A stretch of 64,000 nt of DNA from Bradyrhizobium sp. BR13661 (lineage in GTDB: Bacteria; Pseudomonadota; Alphaproteobacteria; Rhizobiales; Xanthobacteraceae), in assembly GCF_029892425.1 (NCBI RefSeq), contig NZ_JARXWB010000002.1, forward strand, positions 463,501 through 527,500, given 5' to 3'. Positions 19,815 to 27,725 of the stretch are shown here, piece after piece. The notes under the pieces were generated by a model. The model saw only the letters and a list, made by a program, of their open reading frames with translations, made no database searches and had not been told where the DNA came from. Numbering within the stretch: position 1 is the stretch's first letter; each line of letters opens with the position of its first letter. The position numbers were made by a program, and so were the translations under genes.

Positions 19815-20702
19815 ATGGACTGGGACCTTTGCAAGACCTTTGTCGCGGTCGCCGACACCCGCAGCTTCACCGCGGCGGCGCGCCGGCTGCGCACCAGCCA
19901 TCCGACGGTCAGCCGCAAGATCGCGGCGCTCGAGACCCAGCTCGGCACCCGATTGGTGGCGCGCGCGGCCGACGGCCTGGCACTGACGGCGGAAGGGCGG
20001 ACCTTGCGCGAGCACGCCGAGGCGATGGCGGCCGCGGCGTTGCGGGCGGAGAGCGCGGTCGCGGCGGGCGGGCACAAGGCGCGCGGCACCGTCAAGCTGT
20101 CGATCGGCGCGACGTTGGCCTCGCATTGGCTGATGCCGCGCCTGCCGGCCTTCCTGCGCGCGCACGATCACATCCAGCTCGAGGTCATCACCCATCCGTT
20201 TCCGGCGAGCGTGCGCCGGCGGGAGGCGGACGTGGTGCTGCGTCCGTTCGACAGCGGCGAGGAGAATCTGGTTGGCCGCAAGATCGGCCGTCTCGGTACC
20301 GGGTTCTATGCCTCGCGCAGCTATGCCGCCAGCAGGCCCCTGCCGGAACGGCGCAGCGACTGGAAGGAGCACAGCGTCATCGGTTTTGCCGACCGGGACT
20401 CCAATGCGCAGCTGGCACGGTGGAGCGACGTCATCACGGGGCAGGCCAAGGTGGTGATGCGCTGCTCGTCCCAGGGCGACATGCTGGCAGCAGTCCGCGC
20501 CGGCATCGGAATCTCGGCGCTGTCGTGCTTCGTTGCCGAAACCTATTCCGACCTCGTGCGGGTCGCCCCGCACAAGCTCGCTAGCGTGGCCGATCTCTGG
20601 CTGCTGGCGCATCCCGATCTCGTCGAGTTGCCGGCGGTGCGCGCCGTGATCGACTTCGTCGCCGAATGTGCCCGGGTCGATCGCGCTTTGCTGCGCGGTT
20701 AA
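19815..20702 (+). CDS. LysR-family transcriptional regulator
   Basis: This 295-residue regulator has an N-terminal winged helix-turn-helix ('FVAVADTRSFTAAARRLRTSHPTVSRKIAALE', residues about 8-40) and a C-terminal periplasmic-binding-like effector domain. ATG 19815 is chosen; a TTG seven codons upstream is possible but would start inside the second palindrome. It is divergent from the nitronate monooxygenase gene, and classic LysR arrangement predicts that it controls that gene and perhaps the five genes behind it in response to the pathway substrate. Its TAA stop shares bases with the stop codon of the convergent glycosylase gene, so the 3' ends overlap. Confidence 0.93.
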   Translation: MDWDLCKTFVAVADTRSFTAAARRLRTSHPTVSRKIAALETQLGTRLVARAADGLALTAEGRTLREHAEAMAAAALRAESAVAAGGHKARGTVKLSIGATLASHWLMPRLPAFLRAHDHIQLEVITHPFPASVRRREADVVLRPFDSGEENLVGRKIGRLGTGFYASRSYAASRPLPERRSDWKEHSVIGFADRDSNAQLARWSDVITGQAKVVMRCSSQGDMLAAVRAGIGISALSCFVAETYSDLVRVAPHKLASVADLWLLAHPDLVELPAVRAVIDFVAECARVDRALLRG

Positions 20703-21352
20703 TTTGATCCCGCAAGCACACCTTCGCGCTTCTTCACCGCGCGGTAGTAGCTCCACCACAGATGTGCGGCTGCGCCACGCAGCGGGCGCCAGGGTTCGGC
20801 CAGCGGCGCCATCTGCTTTTCCGTCGGCCGCGCCTTCAGGCCGAGGCCGATCTTGATGCCCTCCTGCACTGCGAGATCGCCGGCGGGCCAGGCATCGCCA
20901 TGGCCGAGGCAGAACAGCAGATAGACATCGGCCGTCCATGGTCCGATGCCGGGCAGCGAGATCAGCGTGTGATGCGCGGCATCGGCGTCTTCTTCGCCGA
21001 GGACGTCGAGGTTCAGCCGCTCCGCGATGATCTCGCGCGCCAGATGCTTCAGCGTCTTGATCTTGGCCGCGGAGAGACCAAGTCGTCCCAGCCGGTCGGT
21101 GCGGGCGCGGCGGACCGCCTCATGGTCGAACGGATCGAACGCCGCCGACAGCCGTCCCCAGATCGCCGCCGCGCTCGCGGTCGAAAGCTGCTGACCGCAA
21201 ACGATGTGGGCCAGGCCTGCAAAGCCCGGCTCGCGCCGCCGCAACGCCGGCATGCCCGCGATTTCGAGCACACGCTTGAGGCGCGGATCGCGCTTGACCA
21301 GCGTGTGAACAGCCTCTTCGAGGTCGGACTGGGTTTCGAGGTGGATGGTCAT
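20699..21352 (-). CDS. DNA-3-methyladenine glycosylase II (AlkA-like)
   Basis: This 217-residue HhH-GPD enzyme removes alkylated bases from DNA. The helix-hairpin-helix 'LPGIGPW' is at residues 133-139 and the catalytic aspartate is D159 in 'WPAGDLAV'. It lacks the N-terminal AlkA methyltransferase-like extension of E. coli, as is usual for the short alphaproteobacterial form, and has no iron-sulfur cysteines. ATG 21352 gives the normal start. Its TAA stop overlaps that of the convergent LysR gene in the palindrome TTAA. Upstream lies one arm of an inverted repeat that it shares with the divergent gluQ gene. Confidence 0.9.
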   Translation of the reverse strand: MTIHLETQSDLEEAVHTLVKRDPRLKRVLEIAGMPALRRREPGFAGLAHIVCGQQLSTASAAAIWGRLSAAFDPFDHEAVRRARTDRLGRLGLSAAKIKTLKHLAREIIAERLNLDVLGEEDADAAHHTLISLPGIGPWTADVYLLFCLGHGDAWPAGDLAVQEGIKIGLGLKARPTEKQMAPLAEPWRPLRGAAAHLWWSYYRAVKKREGVLAGSN

Positions 21353-21379
21353 GGTGACACCGGCGAACTCTTTCCACGT

Positions 21380-21525
21380 CATGGCCGGGCTTGACCCGGC
21401 CATCCACGTCTTTCTAACCGCGCGTCATTATTAGCATGAGCGCGGAAATCGTGTTCATTCGCGACCTTGACACGGTTGGCAAGTCGCACCGAAGAACGTG
21501 GATGGCCGGGACAAGCCCGGCCATG
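21380..21525. repeat. inverted repeat pair between alkA-like and gluQ genes
   Basis: A 30-bp sequence at 21380-21409 recurs in inverted orientation at 21496-21525 with one mismatch. Each arm is itself palindromic (ATGGCCGGG ... CCCGGCCAT). About 86 bp of single-copy, AT-richer DNA lies between them and must contain the divergent promoters of the two genes. The form is that of a doublet of REP-like elements, not of an insertion sequence. Confidence 0.8.
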
Positions 21526-21539
21526 ACGAGTTTCAACTG

Positions 21540-22412
21540 ATGCCGCCACCCGTTTTCCGATTTGCCCCGAGCCCCAACGGCCACCTGCATCTCGGCCACG
21601 CCTATTCCGCGCTGCTGAACTTCGATCGCGCGCAGGAAACCGGCGGGCGGCTGTTGCTGCGCATCGAGGACATCGACGCGACGCGCTGCCGGCCGGAGTT
21701 TGAGGCAGCGATCTACGAAGACCTCGCCTGGCTCGGGATTAAATGGGAGACGCCGGTACGGCGACAATCCGAGCATCTCGCCTGTTATCGCGCCGCGCTG
21801 GACAAGCTCTCCGCGCTCGGTCTCGTCTATCCCGCCTTCGAAAGCCGCGCCGAGATCGCAAGGCTCGTGGCCACGCGCGAGGCTGATGGGCCATGGCCGC
21901 GTGATCCCGATGGGGCGCCGCTCTATCCCGGCAATGCGAAATCGCTGCCTTACGACGAGAGGTCGCGTTTGATCGAGTCCGGCTTGCCCTACGCGCTGCG
22001 GCTCGACATGGCGGCGGCCTGCCGGCGGGTCTCCGGCCTCAGCTGGAACGAGTTAGGCGAGGGGCCCGCTGGCGAGCGCGGCCTGGTCACTGCACGGCCC
22101 GAGGCCTGGGGGGACGTGATCCTGGCCCGCAAGGAGACCCCGACCAGCTACCATCTGTCCGTAGTGGTCGACGACGCGCTCCAGCGTGTGACCGAGATCG
22201 TGCGTGGCCAGGACCTGTTTTACGCCAGCTCTGTCCACCGCCTGCTCCAGACTCTGCTCGACCTGCCGGAGCCCGCTTACCGTCACCACGCTCTGATTCT
22301 CGGCGTGGATGGCCGAAAGCTATCGAAGTCAGATCGCGCGACTGGCCTTCGGGAGTTGCGCGTCGCGGGTCGCACGCCCGCCGGTATCCGCACGTCCGTG
22401 GGATTAGGCTAA
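21540..22412 (+). CDS. gluQRS: glutamyl-Q tRNA(Asp) synthetase
   Basis: This 290-residue protein is a truncated glutamyl-tRNA synthetase without the anticodon-binding domain, as in GluQ-RS, which attaches glutamate to queuosine in tRNA-Asp. The class-I signature is 'PSPNGHLHLGH' (HLGH, residues 17-20) and the second signature is 'KLSKS' at residues 260-264. The zinc-binding cysteines present in the E. coli enzyme are replaced here ('VYPAFESRAEI'), as I recall for other rhizobial proteins. The start overlaps nothing and lies just beyond the right arm of an inverted repeat. Confidence 0.9.
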   Translation: MPPPVFRFAPSPNGHLHLGHAYSALLNFDRAQETGGRLLLRIEDIDATRCRPEFEAAIYEDLAWLGIKWETPVRRQSEHLACYRAALDKLSALGLVYPAFESRAEIARLVATREADGPWPRDPDGAPLYPGNAKSLPYDERSRLIESGLPYALRLDMAAACRRVSGLSWNELGEGPAGERGLVTARPEAWGDVILARKETPTSYHLSVVVDDALQRVTEIVRGQDLFYASSVHRLLQTLLDLPEPAYRHHALILGVDGRKLSKSDRATGLRELRVAGRTPAGIRTSVGLG

Positions 22413-22515
22413 GTTTCTCTGGGGGTTAGCAAAACGCCGCCGTGACTCCGGGGGTTTCGCCGTGCCATGCTCGCCTTTGAGCCCGGGGTTCGAAGCGGTA
22501 CTTCGAAGGGGATTT

Positions 22516-23799
22516 ATGGCGGCGAAAACGCGCGGAGCGCGCACCACGCGAAAGTCGAGGCAGCCGCCTCGGAAGCGGTCCGGGGCGGTCGGGAGGTTGC
22601 GCAAGCGCAGCACCAAGGTCGTCGCACCCGACGTGATCCAGGCGGCGCTCGCTGCCTTTGCCCACGAGGTCCGCACGCCTCTGACCGGCATTCTGGCGAT
22701 CAGCGACCTGCTCTCGACCTCTGATCTCGGCGAGCGGGAGCGTCGCTGGGCCGACACCATCAAGGCCGGCGCCGAGCATCTGGCCAATCTCGCCACGCTG
22801 TTCGTCGATGCCGCCAAGACCGGCAAGGGAAAGGGCGGCGGCACGCTACGGCAGGATTTGTTCGATCTGCGGGCGCTCGCCCGCAGCACCGGTGATTCGC
22901 TCGCCGGCCGCGCCGCTGCCAAAGGTCTAAAGGCTGAAGTCAACATCTCCGACAAGCTCCCGGGCCTCGTGGTCGGAGACCCCGTGCGCCTCCGTGCCGC
23001 GCTCGAGAACCTGATCGACAATGCGGTGAAGTTCACCGAGCAGGGCGGCGTGGCGATCTCGGCCGCGCCCTGGCGTTCCGCCAAGGGCAAGGCAGGCGGA
23101 AGGGGCAAAGAGAGGGACAAGCGCCGGGTTGGTGTCGCCTTCTCGATCTCCGACAGCGGCATCGGCCTGACCATGGCCGAGATCAAGCGGCTATTCCGCC
23201 CGTTCACCCAGGCCAATGTCACCATCGCCTCGCGCTTCGGCGGCGCTGGGCTCGGTCTGTCTTCGGTGAAGCAACTGGCGCGCGCGATGGGTGGCGACAT
23301 TGCCGTCGCGCCGCGGCGCGGAGGCGGCGCCACCTTCACCCTGACGGTCACGCTCGATGCAGCGGGGCCGGCCAGGTCGCGCAAGCCCGAAGGTGGCGAA
23401 GCGGAAGCCGATGCCGTCGCTCCCCTGCGCGTGCTCAGCGTCGAGGACAATCCATTCGGCCGCGTCGTGCTCAACACGATCCTGACCGAACTCGGCCATC
23501 ATGCCGAGTTCATCGGGCGCGGCGAGGACGCGGTGAACAGGCTCGCGCAGGGCGGCTTCGATGCGGTGCTGATGGACATGGTGCTGCCCGGCATCGACGG
23601 GGTCGAGGCCATCAGGCGTATCAGGACGATGCAGGCGCCGCTGGCTCGGATCCCGATCATCGGCGTGTCCGGCCGCGGCGAGGACGAGGCGGCCTCGCGC
23701 GAGGCCGGCGCCGATGCCTTCCTGGTCAAGCCTGTGTCCCCGCGGGCTTTAGCGACTGCGCTGCTTGAAGCGAAACGCCGTGAGGAAGCCGCGACTTGA
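22516..23799 (+). CDS. soluble hybrid sensor histidine kinase with C-terminal receiver
   Basis: The 427-residue protein begins with a very basic 38-residue segment (many Arg/Lys), then a HisKA dimerisation domain with the phospho-accepting His50 in 'FAHEVRTPL', an HATPase domain (N box 'ALENLIDNAVKFTE', G boxes 'DSGIG' and 'FGGAGLGLS'), and a receiver with D354 in 'LMDMVLPGIDG' and a conserved lysine in 'FLVKP'. There is no membrane segment and no PAS or other sensor domain. The partner phosphotransferase is not nearby. Its 3' end overlaps the convergent YihY gene by 74 bp. Signal and output are unknown. Confidence 0.9.
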   Translation: MAAKTRGARTTRKSRQPPRKRSGAVGRLRKRSTKVVAPDVIQAALAAFAHEVRTPLTGILAISDLLSTSDLGERERRWADTIKAGAEHLANLATLFVDAAKTGKGKGGGTLRQDLFDLRALARSTGDSLAGRAAAKGLKAEVNISDKLPGLVVGDPVRLRAALENLIDNAVKFTEQGGVAISAAPWRSAKGKAGGRGKERDKRRVGVAFSISDSGIGLTMAEIKRLFRPFTQANVTIASRFGGAGLGLSSVKQLARAMGGDIAVAPRRGGGATFTLTVTLDAAGPARSRKPEGGEAEADAVAPLRVLSVEDNPFGRVVLNTILTELGHHAEFIGRGEDAVNRLAQGGFDAVLMDMVLPGIDGVEAIRRIRTMQAPLARIPIIGVSGRGEDEAASREAGADAFLVKPVSPRALATALLEAKRREEAAT

Positions 23800-24619
23800 T
23801 GATCGCAGCGTTGAGCTCGCCGCCGAAAACAAAGATCGCGGCAATGAAATACAGGAATACCAGGGCGATGATCACCGAGGCGAGTCCCGCATACATCGTG
23901 ACGTAGTTATTGGCGAAGCGCGCCAGATACTGGCCGAACACGATGCCCGAGATCAGGGACGCCACCATCGTGAAGACGATGCCGGGCAGGATCTGGAGGA
24001 AACCACGCCGCCCCGCCGGCAGCCACGCATGCAGGATGAGCAGCGCCACCACCAGCGCGCCGATGGTGATGCCATAGCGCACCCAGGTGAGAATGCTCTC
24101 GTTGGACTCGACGAATAGCGGAATATGGCGTCGCGCGGCCTCAATGAAAAGCGGGCCGAGCACGATCAGGAATGCCATGGCGAGCGCGGTGAAGGCCGCA
24201 ACCAGCGTATAGCCGATCGATTCTAGCCGCAGCCAGTACCAGCGCCGCATCTCCACCACTGCATAGGCGCGGTTCAGCGCGACCCGCAGCGCTTCGACGC
24301 CGTTCGAAGCAAAGTAGACCGACAGTACCGCGCCGATCGTCAGCACGCCGGAGCGGGTGGTCGTCAGCACGTCGTGGATCTCGCCCGACAGCGAGTCCGC
24401 CACTTGCTTCGGCCAGACCTGCAGCATCAGCCCCGCAGCCTGGTCCGCCAGTTCCTTGGAGCCGAAGAAGCCGGCTAGCGACGTCAGCACGATCAGGAAC
24501 GGGAACAGCGCCATCAGCGTCGACAGCGCGATGTGGCTCGCGATCGCCCAGCCGTCGTCGGCCAGGAACGTGTAGAAGGCGTCCTCCACGACGATATAGA
24601 CGTATCGGATCGCTTTCAC
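23726..24619 (-). CDS. YihY/virulence factor BrkB family inner-membrane protein
   Basis: The product has 297 residues with about six membrane helices, opening with the family segment 'DDGWAIASHIALSTLMALFPFLIVL' and containing 'SNGVEALRVALNRAY' and a final 'IVFLYFIAAIFVFGGELNAAI'-like helix. Family members were once called ribonuclease BN by mistake; their transport or structural role is still unclear. Translation starts at GTG 24619. The last 24 codons are antisense to the end of the histidine kinase gene, a true convergent overlap, because both ends carry family sequence up to the overlap. Confidence 0.9.
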   Translation of the reverse strand: MKAIRYVYIVVEDAFYTFLADDGWAIASHIALSTLMALFPFLIVLTSLAGFFGSKELADQAAGLMLQVWPKQVADSLSGEIHDVLTTTRSGVLTIGAVLSVYFASNGVEALRVALNRAYAVVEMRRWYWLRLESIGYTLVAAFTALAMAFLIVLGPLFIEAARRHIPLFVESNESILTWVRYGITIGALVVALLILHAWLPAGRRGFLQILPGIVFTMVASLISGIVFGQYLARFANNYVTMYAGLASVIIALVFLYFIAAIFVFGGELNAAIIKSRLPHGVSLQAAQSLKPAGTQA

Positions 24620-24643
24620 AGCACCTGCACCGCTGCCGCTACT

Positions 24644-24785
24644 CCCTCTCCCCGCGTGCGGGGAGAGGGTTGGGGTGAGGGGGACTCTCCGCGGGGACGG
24701 TGACAGGGGGACTCGCGGAGAGTCCCCCTCACCCGGAATCCGCGCCGCGCGCGCATTCCGGCCTCTCCCCGCGCGCGGGGAGAGG
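24644..24785. repeat. nested palindromic repeat element
   Basis: Three palindromes are nested or adjacent in this 142-bp element: CCCTCTCCCCGCG/CGGGGAGAGGG at 24644-24669, a 21-bp perfect inverted pair centred near 24702 (GACTCTCCGCG against CGCGGAGAGTC with GGGTGAGG flanks), and CCTCTCCCCGCG/CGGGGAGAGG at 24762-24785. It fills most of the 308-bp gap between the YihY gene and the next small membrane-protein gene. It is a dispersed repeat, and it could also end transcription on both strands. Confidence 0.8.
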
Positions 24786-24927
24786 CGAAGAAAGTCGGCA
24801 ATGCAAACAAGTCCGAAATCATATCGCTAGCTTCTGATATTCTTGTCCCAAAAGCCAGATCGCCAAGCGCCCCGGAATGACGGGCGGGGAGATGGCGGAG
24901 CGCCGCGCTCGGTGTTATCACCCCCAA

Positions 24928-25122
24928 ATGGCATCTCTCCTGAGTACTTTCATCCTGCCGGTGGCAGCCGGCGCCGTGGCGATTGTCTTGCTGCTCGGTC
25001 TCGTCAACATGATGCGTGGCGGTTCACCCAACACCTCGCAGAAATTGATGCGCTGGCGCGTGCTGCTGCAGTTCATCGCGATCGTCATCGCCATGATCGC
25101 GGTCTGGGCGATGGGGCGCTAA
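24928..25122 (+). CDS. small twin-transmembrane (HIG1-domain-like) protein
   Basis: This 64-residue protein consists of two membrane helices (about residues 4-26 and 42-62) joined by a short basic loop containing 'RGGSPNTSQKLMRWRVLLQ'. That loop matches the hypoxia-induced-gene (HIG1) domain, whose bacterial members are small inner-membrane proteins, some linked with cytochrome oxidase assembly. ATG 24928 gives a sensible N-terminus; the frame is open a little further upstream. It stops one base before the start of the cobalamin adenosyltransferase gene, so the two genes form an operon; a functional link is not obvious. Confidence 0.8.
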   Translation: MASLLSTFILPVAAGAVAIVLLLGLVNMMRGGSPNTSQKLMRWRVLLQFIAIVIAMIAVWAMGR

Positions 25123-25123
25123 C

Positions 25124-25696
25124 ATGGTCGTGCTCAACCGCATTTATACGAAGACTGGTGACGACGGCACGACAGCGCTCGGAACCGGCGAGCGTCGTCC
25201 GAAATACGATCTGCGTATCACGGCCTATGGCACCGTCGACGAGACCAATGCCGCGATCGGCGTGGTACGCCTTCACACCAAGGACGCCGGGGAGCTCGAT
25301 GCGATGCTCGGCCGCATCCAGAACGATCTGTTCGATCTCGGCGCCGATCTTGCGGTGCCGGAACGAGAAGGCAAAGCCGAACGGCTGCGGGTGGTGGCAA
25401 GTCAGGTCGAGCGGCTCGAGCACGACATCGACGCGCTCAACGACAAGCTCGCGCCGCTCACCTCCTTCGTGCTCCCGGGCGGCACGCCGGCCGCTGCCTG
25501 CCTCCACGTCGCCCGCACGATTTGCCGCAGGGCGGAACGCGTGATGGTGGAACTGGCAGCCCAGCCCGGCGAGCCCGTTGGCGCTGCTGGCATCCAGTAT
25601 ATGAATCGGCTGTCGGACTTCCTTTTCGTGGCCAGCCGTGCGGCTAACCATAACGGTGCCGGTGATGTGCTCTGGGTTCCGGGCCAGAATCGCTGA
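25124..25696 (+). CDS. PduO-type cob(I)alamin adenosyltransferase
   Basis: This 190-residue enzyme transfers the adenosyl group of ATP to cob(I)alamin to make adenosylcobalamin, needed for example by methylmalonyl-CoA mutase and ribonucleotide reductase. The N-terminal ATP-binding segment 'IYTKTGDDGTTALG' and 'GTVDETNAAIG', and the later 'ARTICRRAERV' helix, are diagnostic of the PduO family. It follows the small HIG1-like gene by one base and precedes etfB by 126 bp. No cobalamin riboswitch is visible upstream. Confidence 0.93.
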   Translation: MVVLNRIYTKTGDDGTTALGTGERRPKYDLRITAYGTVDETNAAIGVVRLHTKDAGELDAMLGRIQNDLFDLGADLAVPEREGKAERLRVVASQVERLEHDIDALNDKLAPLTSFVLPGGTPAAACLHVARTICRRAERVMVELAAQPGEPVGAAGIQYMNRLSDFLFVASRAANHNGAGDVLWVPGQNR

Positions 25697-25822
25697 CCCA
25701 TTGAGGTCAGCATTTCCCGGGGCTAAAATTAGGCTCCTTCGCGCGTTGACCGGGCCGGATCAGGCCTTTAGGTTCCGCGCCAGTTGAATAACCCCCCTCC
25801 TAGATTGAGTGAAAGAGGATCG

Positions 25823-26572
25823 ATGAAGGTCTTAGTGCCGGTAAAGCGGGTGGTCGATTACAACGTCAAGGTCCGCGTCAAGGGCGATGGATCGGGCGTT
25901 GAACTCGCCAACGTCAAGATGTCGATGAACCCGTTCGACGAAATCGCGGTCGAGGAAGCGCTGCGTCTGAAGGAAGCGGGCAAGGCGACCGAGGTCGTTG
26001 TGGTCTCCATTGGACCTGCGCAGGCATCGGAGACGATCCGCACTGGTCTTGCCATGGGTGCCGATCGCGGCATCCTGGTGAAGACCGAGGGCACCGTCGA
26101 GCCGCTCGCGGTCGCCAAGATCCTGAAGAAGGTGGCTGAAGAAGAGCAGCCCGGCCTGATCATCCTCGGCAAGCAGGCGATCGACGACGACAGCAACCAG
26201 ACCGGCCAGATGCTGGCCGCGCTGCTCGGCTGGTCGCAGGCGACGTTCGCTTCGAAGCTCGAGGTCGAAGGTTCGGACTTCAAGGTCACCCGCGAGGTCG
26301 ACGGCGGCCTGCAGACCGTCAAGCTCAAGGGACCGGCGATCGTCACCACCGACCTCCGTCTCAACGAGCCGCGCTATGCCTCGCTGCCCAACATCATGAA
26401 GGCGAAGAAGAAGCCGATCGCGGACAAGACCGTCGCCGATTACGGCGTCGACGTCACCGCGCGTCTCGAGGTTCTCAAGACGACTGAACCGGCAGGCCGC
26501 AAGGCTGGCGTCAAGGTCAAGGACGTCGCCGAGCTGGTCTCGAAACTCAAGAACGAAGCCGGGGTGCTCTGA
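25823..26572 (+). CDS. etfB: electron transfer flavoprotein beta subunit
   Basis: The 249-residue product is the AMP-binding subunit of the heterodimeric electron transfer flavoprotein, which takes electrons from acyl-CoA dehydrogenases and passes them to ETF-ubiquinone oxidoreductase. The N-terminus '[19 protein letters not shown]' and the central '[21 protein letters not shown]' are typical. AGAGGAT precedes ATG 25823. A weak promoter (TTGACC at 25746, TAGGTT at 25769, 17-bp spacer) may lie upstream. The stop overlaps the etfA start by one base. This is the housekeeping form, not the fixAB form, judging by the genomic context. Confidence 0.95.
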   Translation: MKVLVPVKRVVDYNVKVRVKGDGSGVELANVKMSMNPFDEIAVEEALRLKEAGKATEVVVVSIGPAQASETIRTGLAMGADRGILVKTEGTVEPLAVAKILKKVAEEEQPGLIILGKQAIDDDSNQTGQMLAALLGWSQATFASKLEVEGSDFKVTREVDGGLQTVKLKGPAIVTTDLRLNEPRYASLPNIMKAKKKPIADKTVADYGVDVTARLEVLKTTEPAGRKAGVKVKDVAELVSKLKNEAGVL

Positions 26573-27516
26573 TGACGACGCTGCTGATTGCCGAACACGA
26601 CAATGCGTCGCTCAAGGATGCGACCAACAAGGCCCTGACCGCGGCTGCTGCGCTCGGTGCGGATGTCGACGTGCTGGTGGCTGGCGAGAACGCCAGGGCT
26701 GCGGCCGATGCCGCTGCCAAGCTCGCCGGGGTGAAGAAGGTGCTGCTCGCCGACGGCGCACTCTATGCGCACGATCTCGCCGAGCCGCTGGCCGCACTGA
26801 TCGTCTCGCTTGCGCCGTCCTACGACGCGATCGTCGCGCCTGCGACCTCGCGCTTCAAGAACGTGATGCCGCGCGTCGCAGCTCTCCTCGACGTCATGCA
26901 GGTCTCGGAGATCATCAAGGTCGTCGCTCCCGACACCTATGAGCGTCCGATCTATGCCGGCAACGCCATCCAGACGGTGAAGTCGAAGGACGCCAAGAAG
27001 GTCATCACGGTCCGTACCTCCACCTTCGCCGCCGCGGGCGAAGGCGGCAGCGCGAGCGTCGAGAGCGTTGCGGCTGCGGCAGATCCCGGCCTGTCGTCCT
27101 TCGTCGGCGAGGAAGTCGCCAAGAGCGACCGTCCCGAGCTGACCTCGGCCAAGATCATCGTCTCCGGTGGCCGCGCCATGCAGAGCCGCGAGAACTTCGC
27201 CAAATATATCGAGCCGCTGGCCGACAAGCTCGGTGCCGGCGTCGGTGCCTCGCGCGCGGCGGTGGACGCCGGCTATGCGCCGAACGATTGGCAGGTCGGC
27301 CAGACCGGCAAGGTCGTGGCCCCCGAGCTCTATGTCGCGGTGGGCATTTCCGGCGCCATCCAGCATCTGGCCGGCATGAAGGACTCCAAGGTGATCGTCG
27401 CGATCAACAAGGACGAGGACGCGCCGATCTTCCAGGTGGCCGATTACGGCCTGGTCGCCGACCTCTACCAGGCGGTTCCGGAGCTGACGGCCGAGCTCGG
27501 CAAGCTCGGCAAGTAA
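26572..27516 (+). CDS. etfA: electron transfer flavoprotein alpha subunit
   Basis: This 314-residue subunit binds FAD in its C-terminal half. The family motifs are '[12 protein letters not shown]' near residue 196 and the FAD-contacting stretch '[20 protein letters not shown]' near residues 243-262, followed by '[18 protein letters not shown]'. It is translated directly after etfB (TGATG overlap) and is followed by a 14-bp perfect hairpin that probably ends the transcript. Together with the next gene, a 3-hydroxyacyl-CoA dehydrogenase, it forms a fatty-acid oxidation neighbourhood. Confidence 0.96.
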   Translation: MTTLLIAEHDNASLKDATNKALTAAAALGADVDVLVAGENARAAADAAAKLAGVKKVLLADGALYAHDLAEPLAALIVSLAPSYDAIVAPATSRFKNVMPRVAALLDVMQVSEIIKVVAPDTYERPIYAGNAIQTVKSKDAKKVITVRTSTFAAAGEGGSASVESVAAAADPGLSSFVGEEVAKSDRPELTSAKIIVSGGRAMQSRENFAKYIEPLADKLGAGVGASRAAVDAGYAPNDWQVGQTGKVVAPELYVAVGISGAIQHLAGMKDSKVIVAINKDEDAPIFQVADYGLVADLYQAVPELTAELGKLGK

Positions 27517-27527
27517 AACGCGTTCAA

Positions 27528-27562
27528 AACACCGGCCGGAGGTATAAACTCCGGCCGGTGTT
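27528..27562 (+). terminator. hairpin after etfA
   Basis: A perfect 14-bp stem (AACACCGGCCGGAG against CTCCGGCCGGTGTT) with a 7-base loop starts 12 bases after the etfA stop codon. The following GCATTTCT is only weakly U-rich, so it may be a stabilising 3' end or an inefficient intrinsic terminator. Confidence 0.75.
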
Positions 27563-27634
27563 GCATTTCTGAGGCGTTTTCTTTGGCGTGGGGCGCGCCT
27601 TGGAAGCGATCCAATCTAGGTTTCGAGCCAGGAT

Positions 27635-27666
27635 TCTGATCTAATCGGGTTTCTGATTAAATCAGA
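27635..27666. promoter_or_regulatory. tandem palindrome before 3-hydroxybutyryl-CoA dehydrogenase
   Basis: The perfect 7+1+7 palindrome TCTGATTAAATCAGA is at 27652-27666, with a related 15-mer TCTGATCTAATCGGG at 27635-27649 that matches it at 11 positions. The spacing of 17 bp places the two sites on one face with some twist. The AT-rich location 60 bp before the start codon suggests a repressor-binding site, for example of a TetR- or GntR-type regulator, but no such gene is adjacent. Confidence 0.55.
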
Positions 27667-27725
27667 CCTCCCGGCTCAGGGATTAGGCAGGGCGCGATAT
27701 GCGCGCCGTTCCGGTGGATGACATT

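Noticed and set aside
21380..21525. Inverted repeat considered as ends of a small insertion element
   Set aside because: No target-site duplication is visible and each arm is itself palindromic, as in REP-type doublets.
25697..25822. Cobalamin riboswitch considered near the adenosyltransferase and etf genes
   Set aside because: No conserved B12-box sequence is visible, and the space upstream of the adenosyltransferase gene is taken by the HIG1-like gene.
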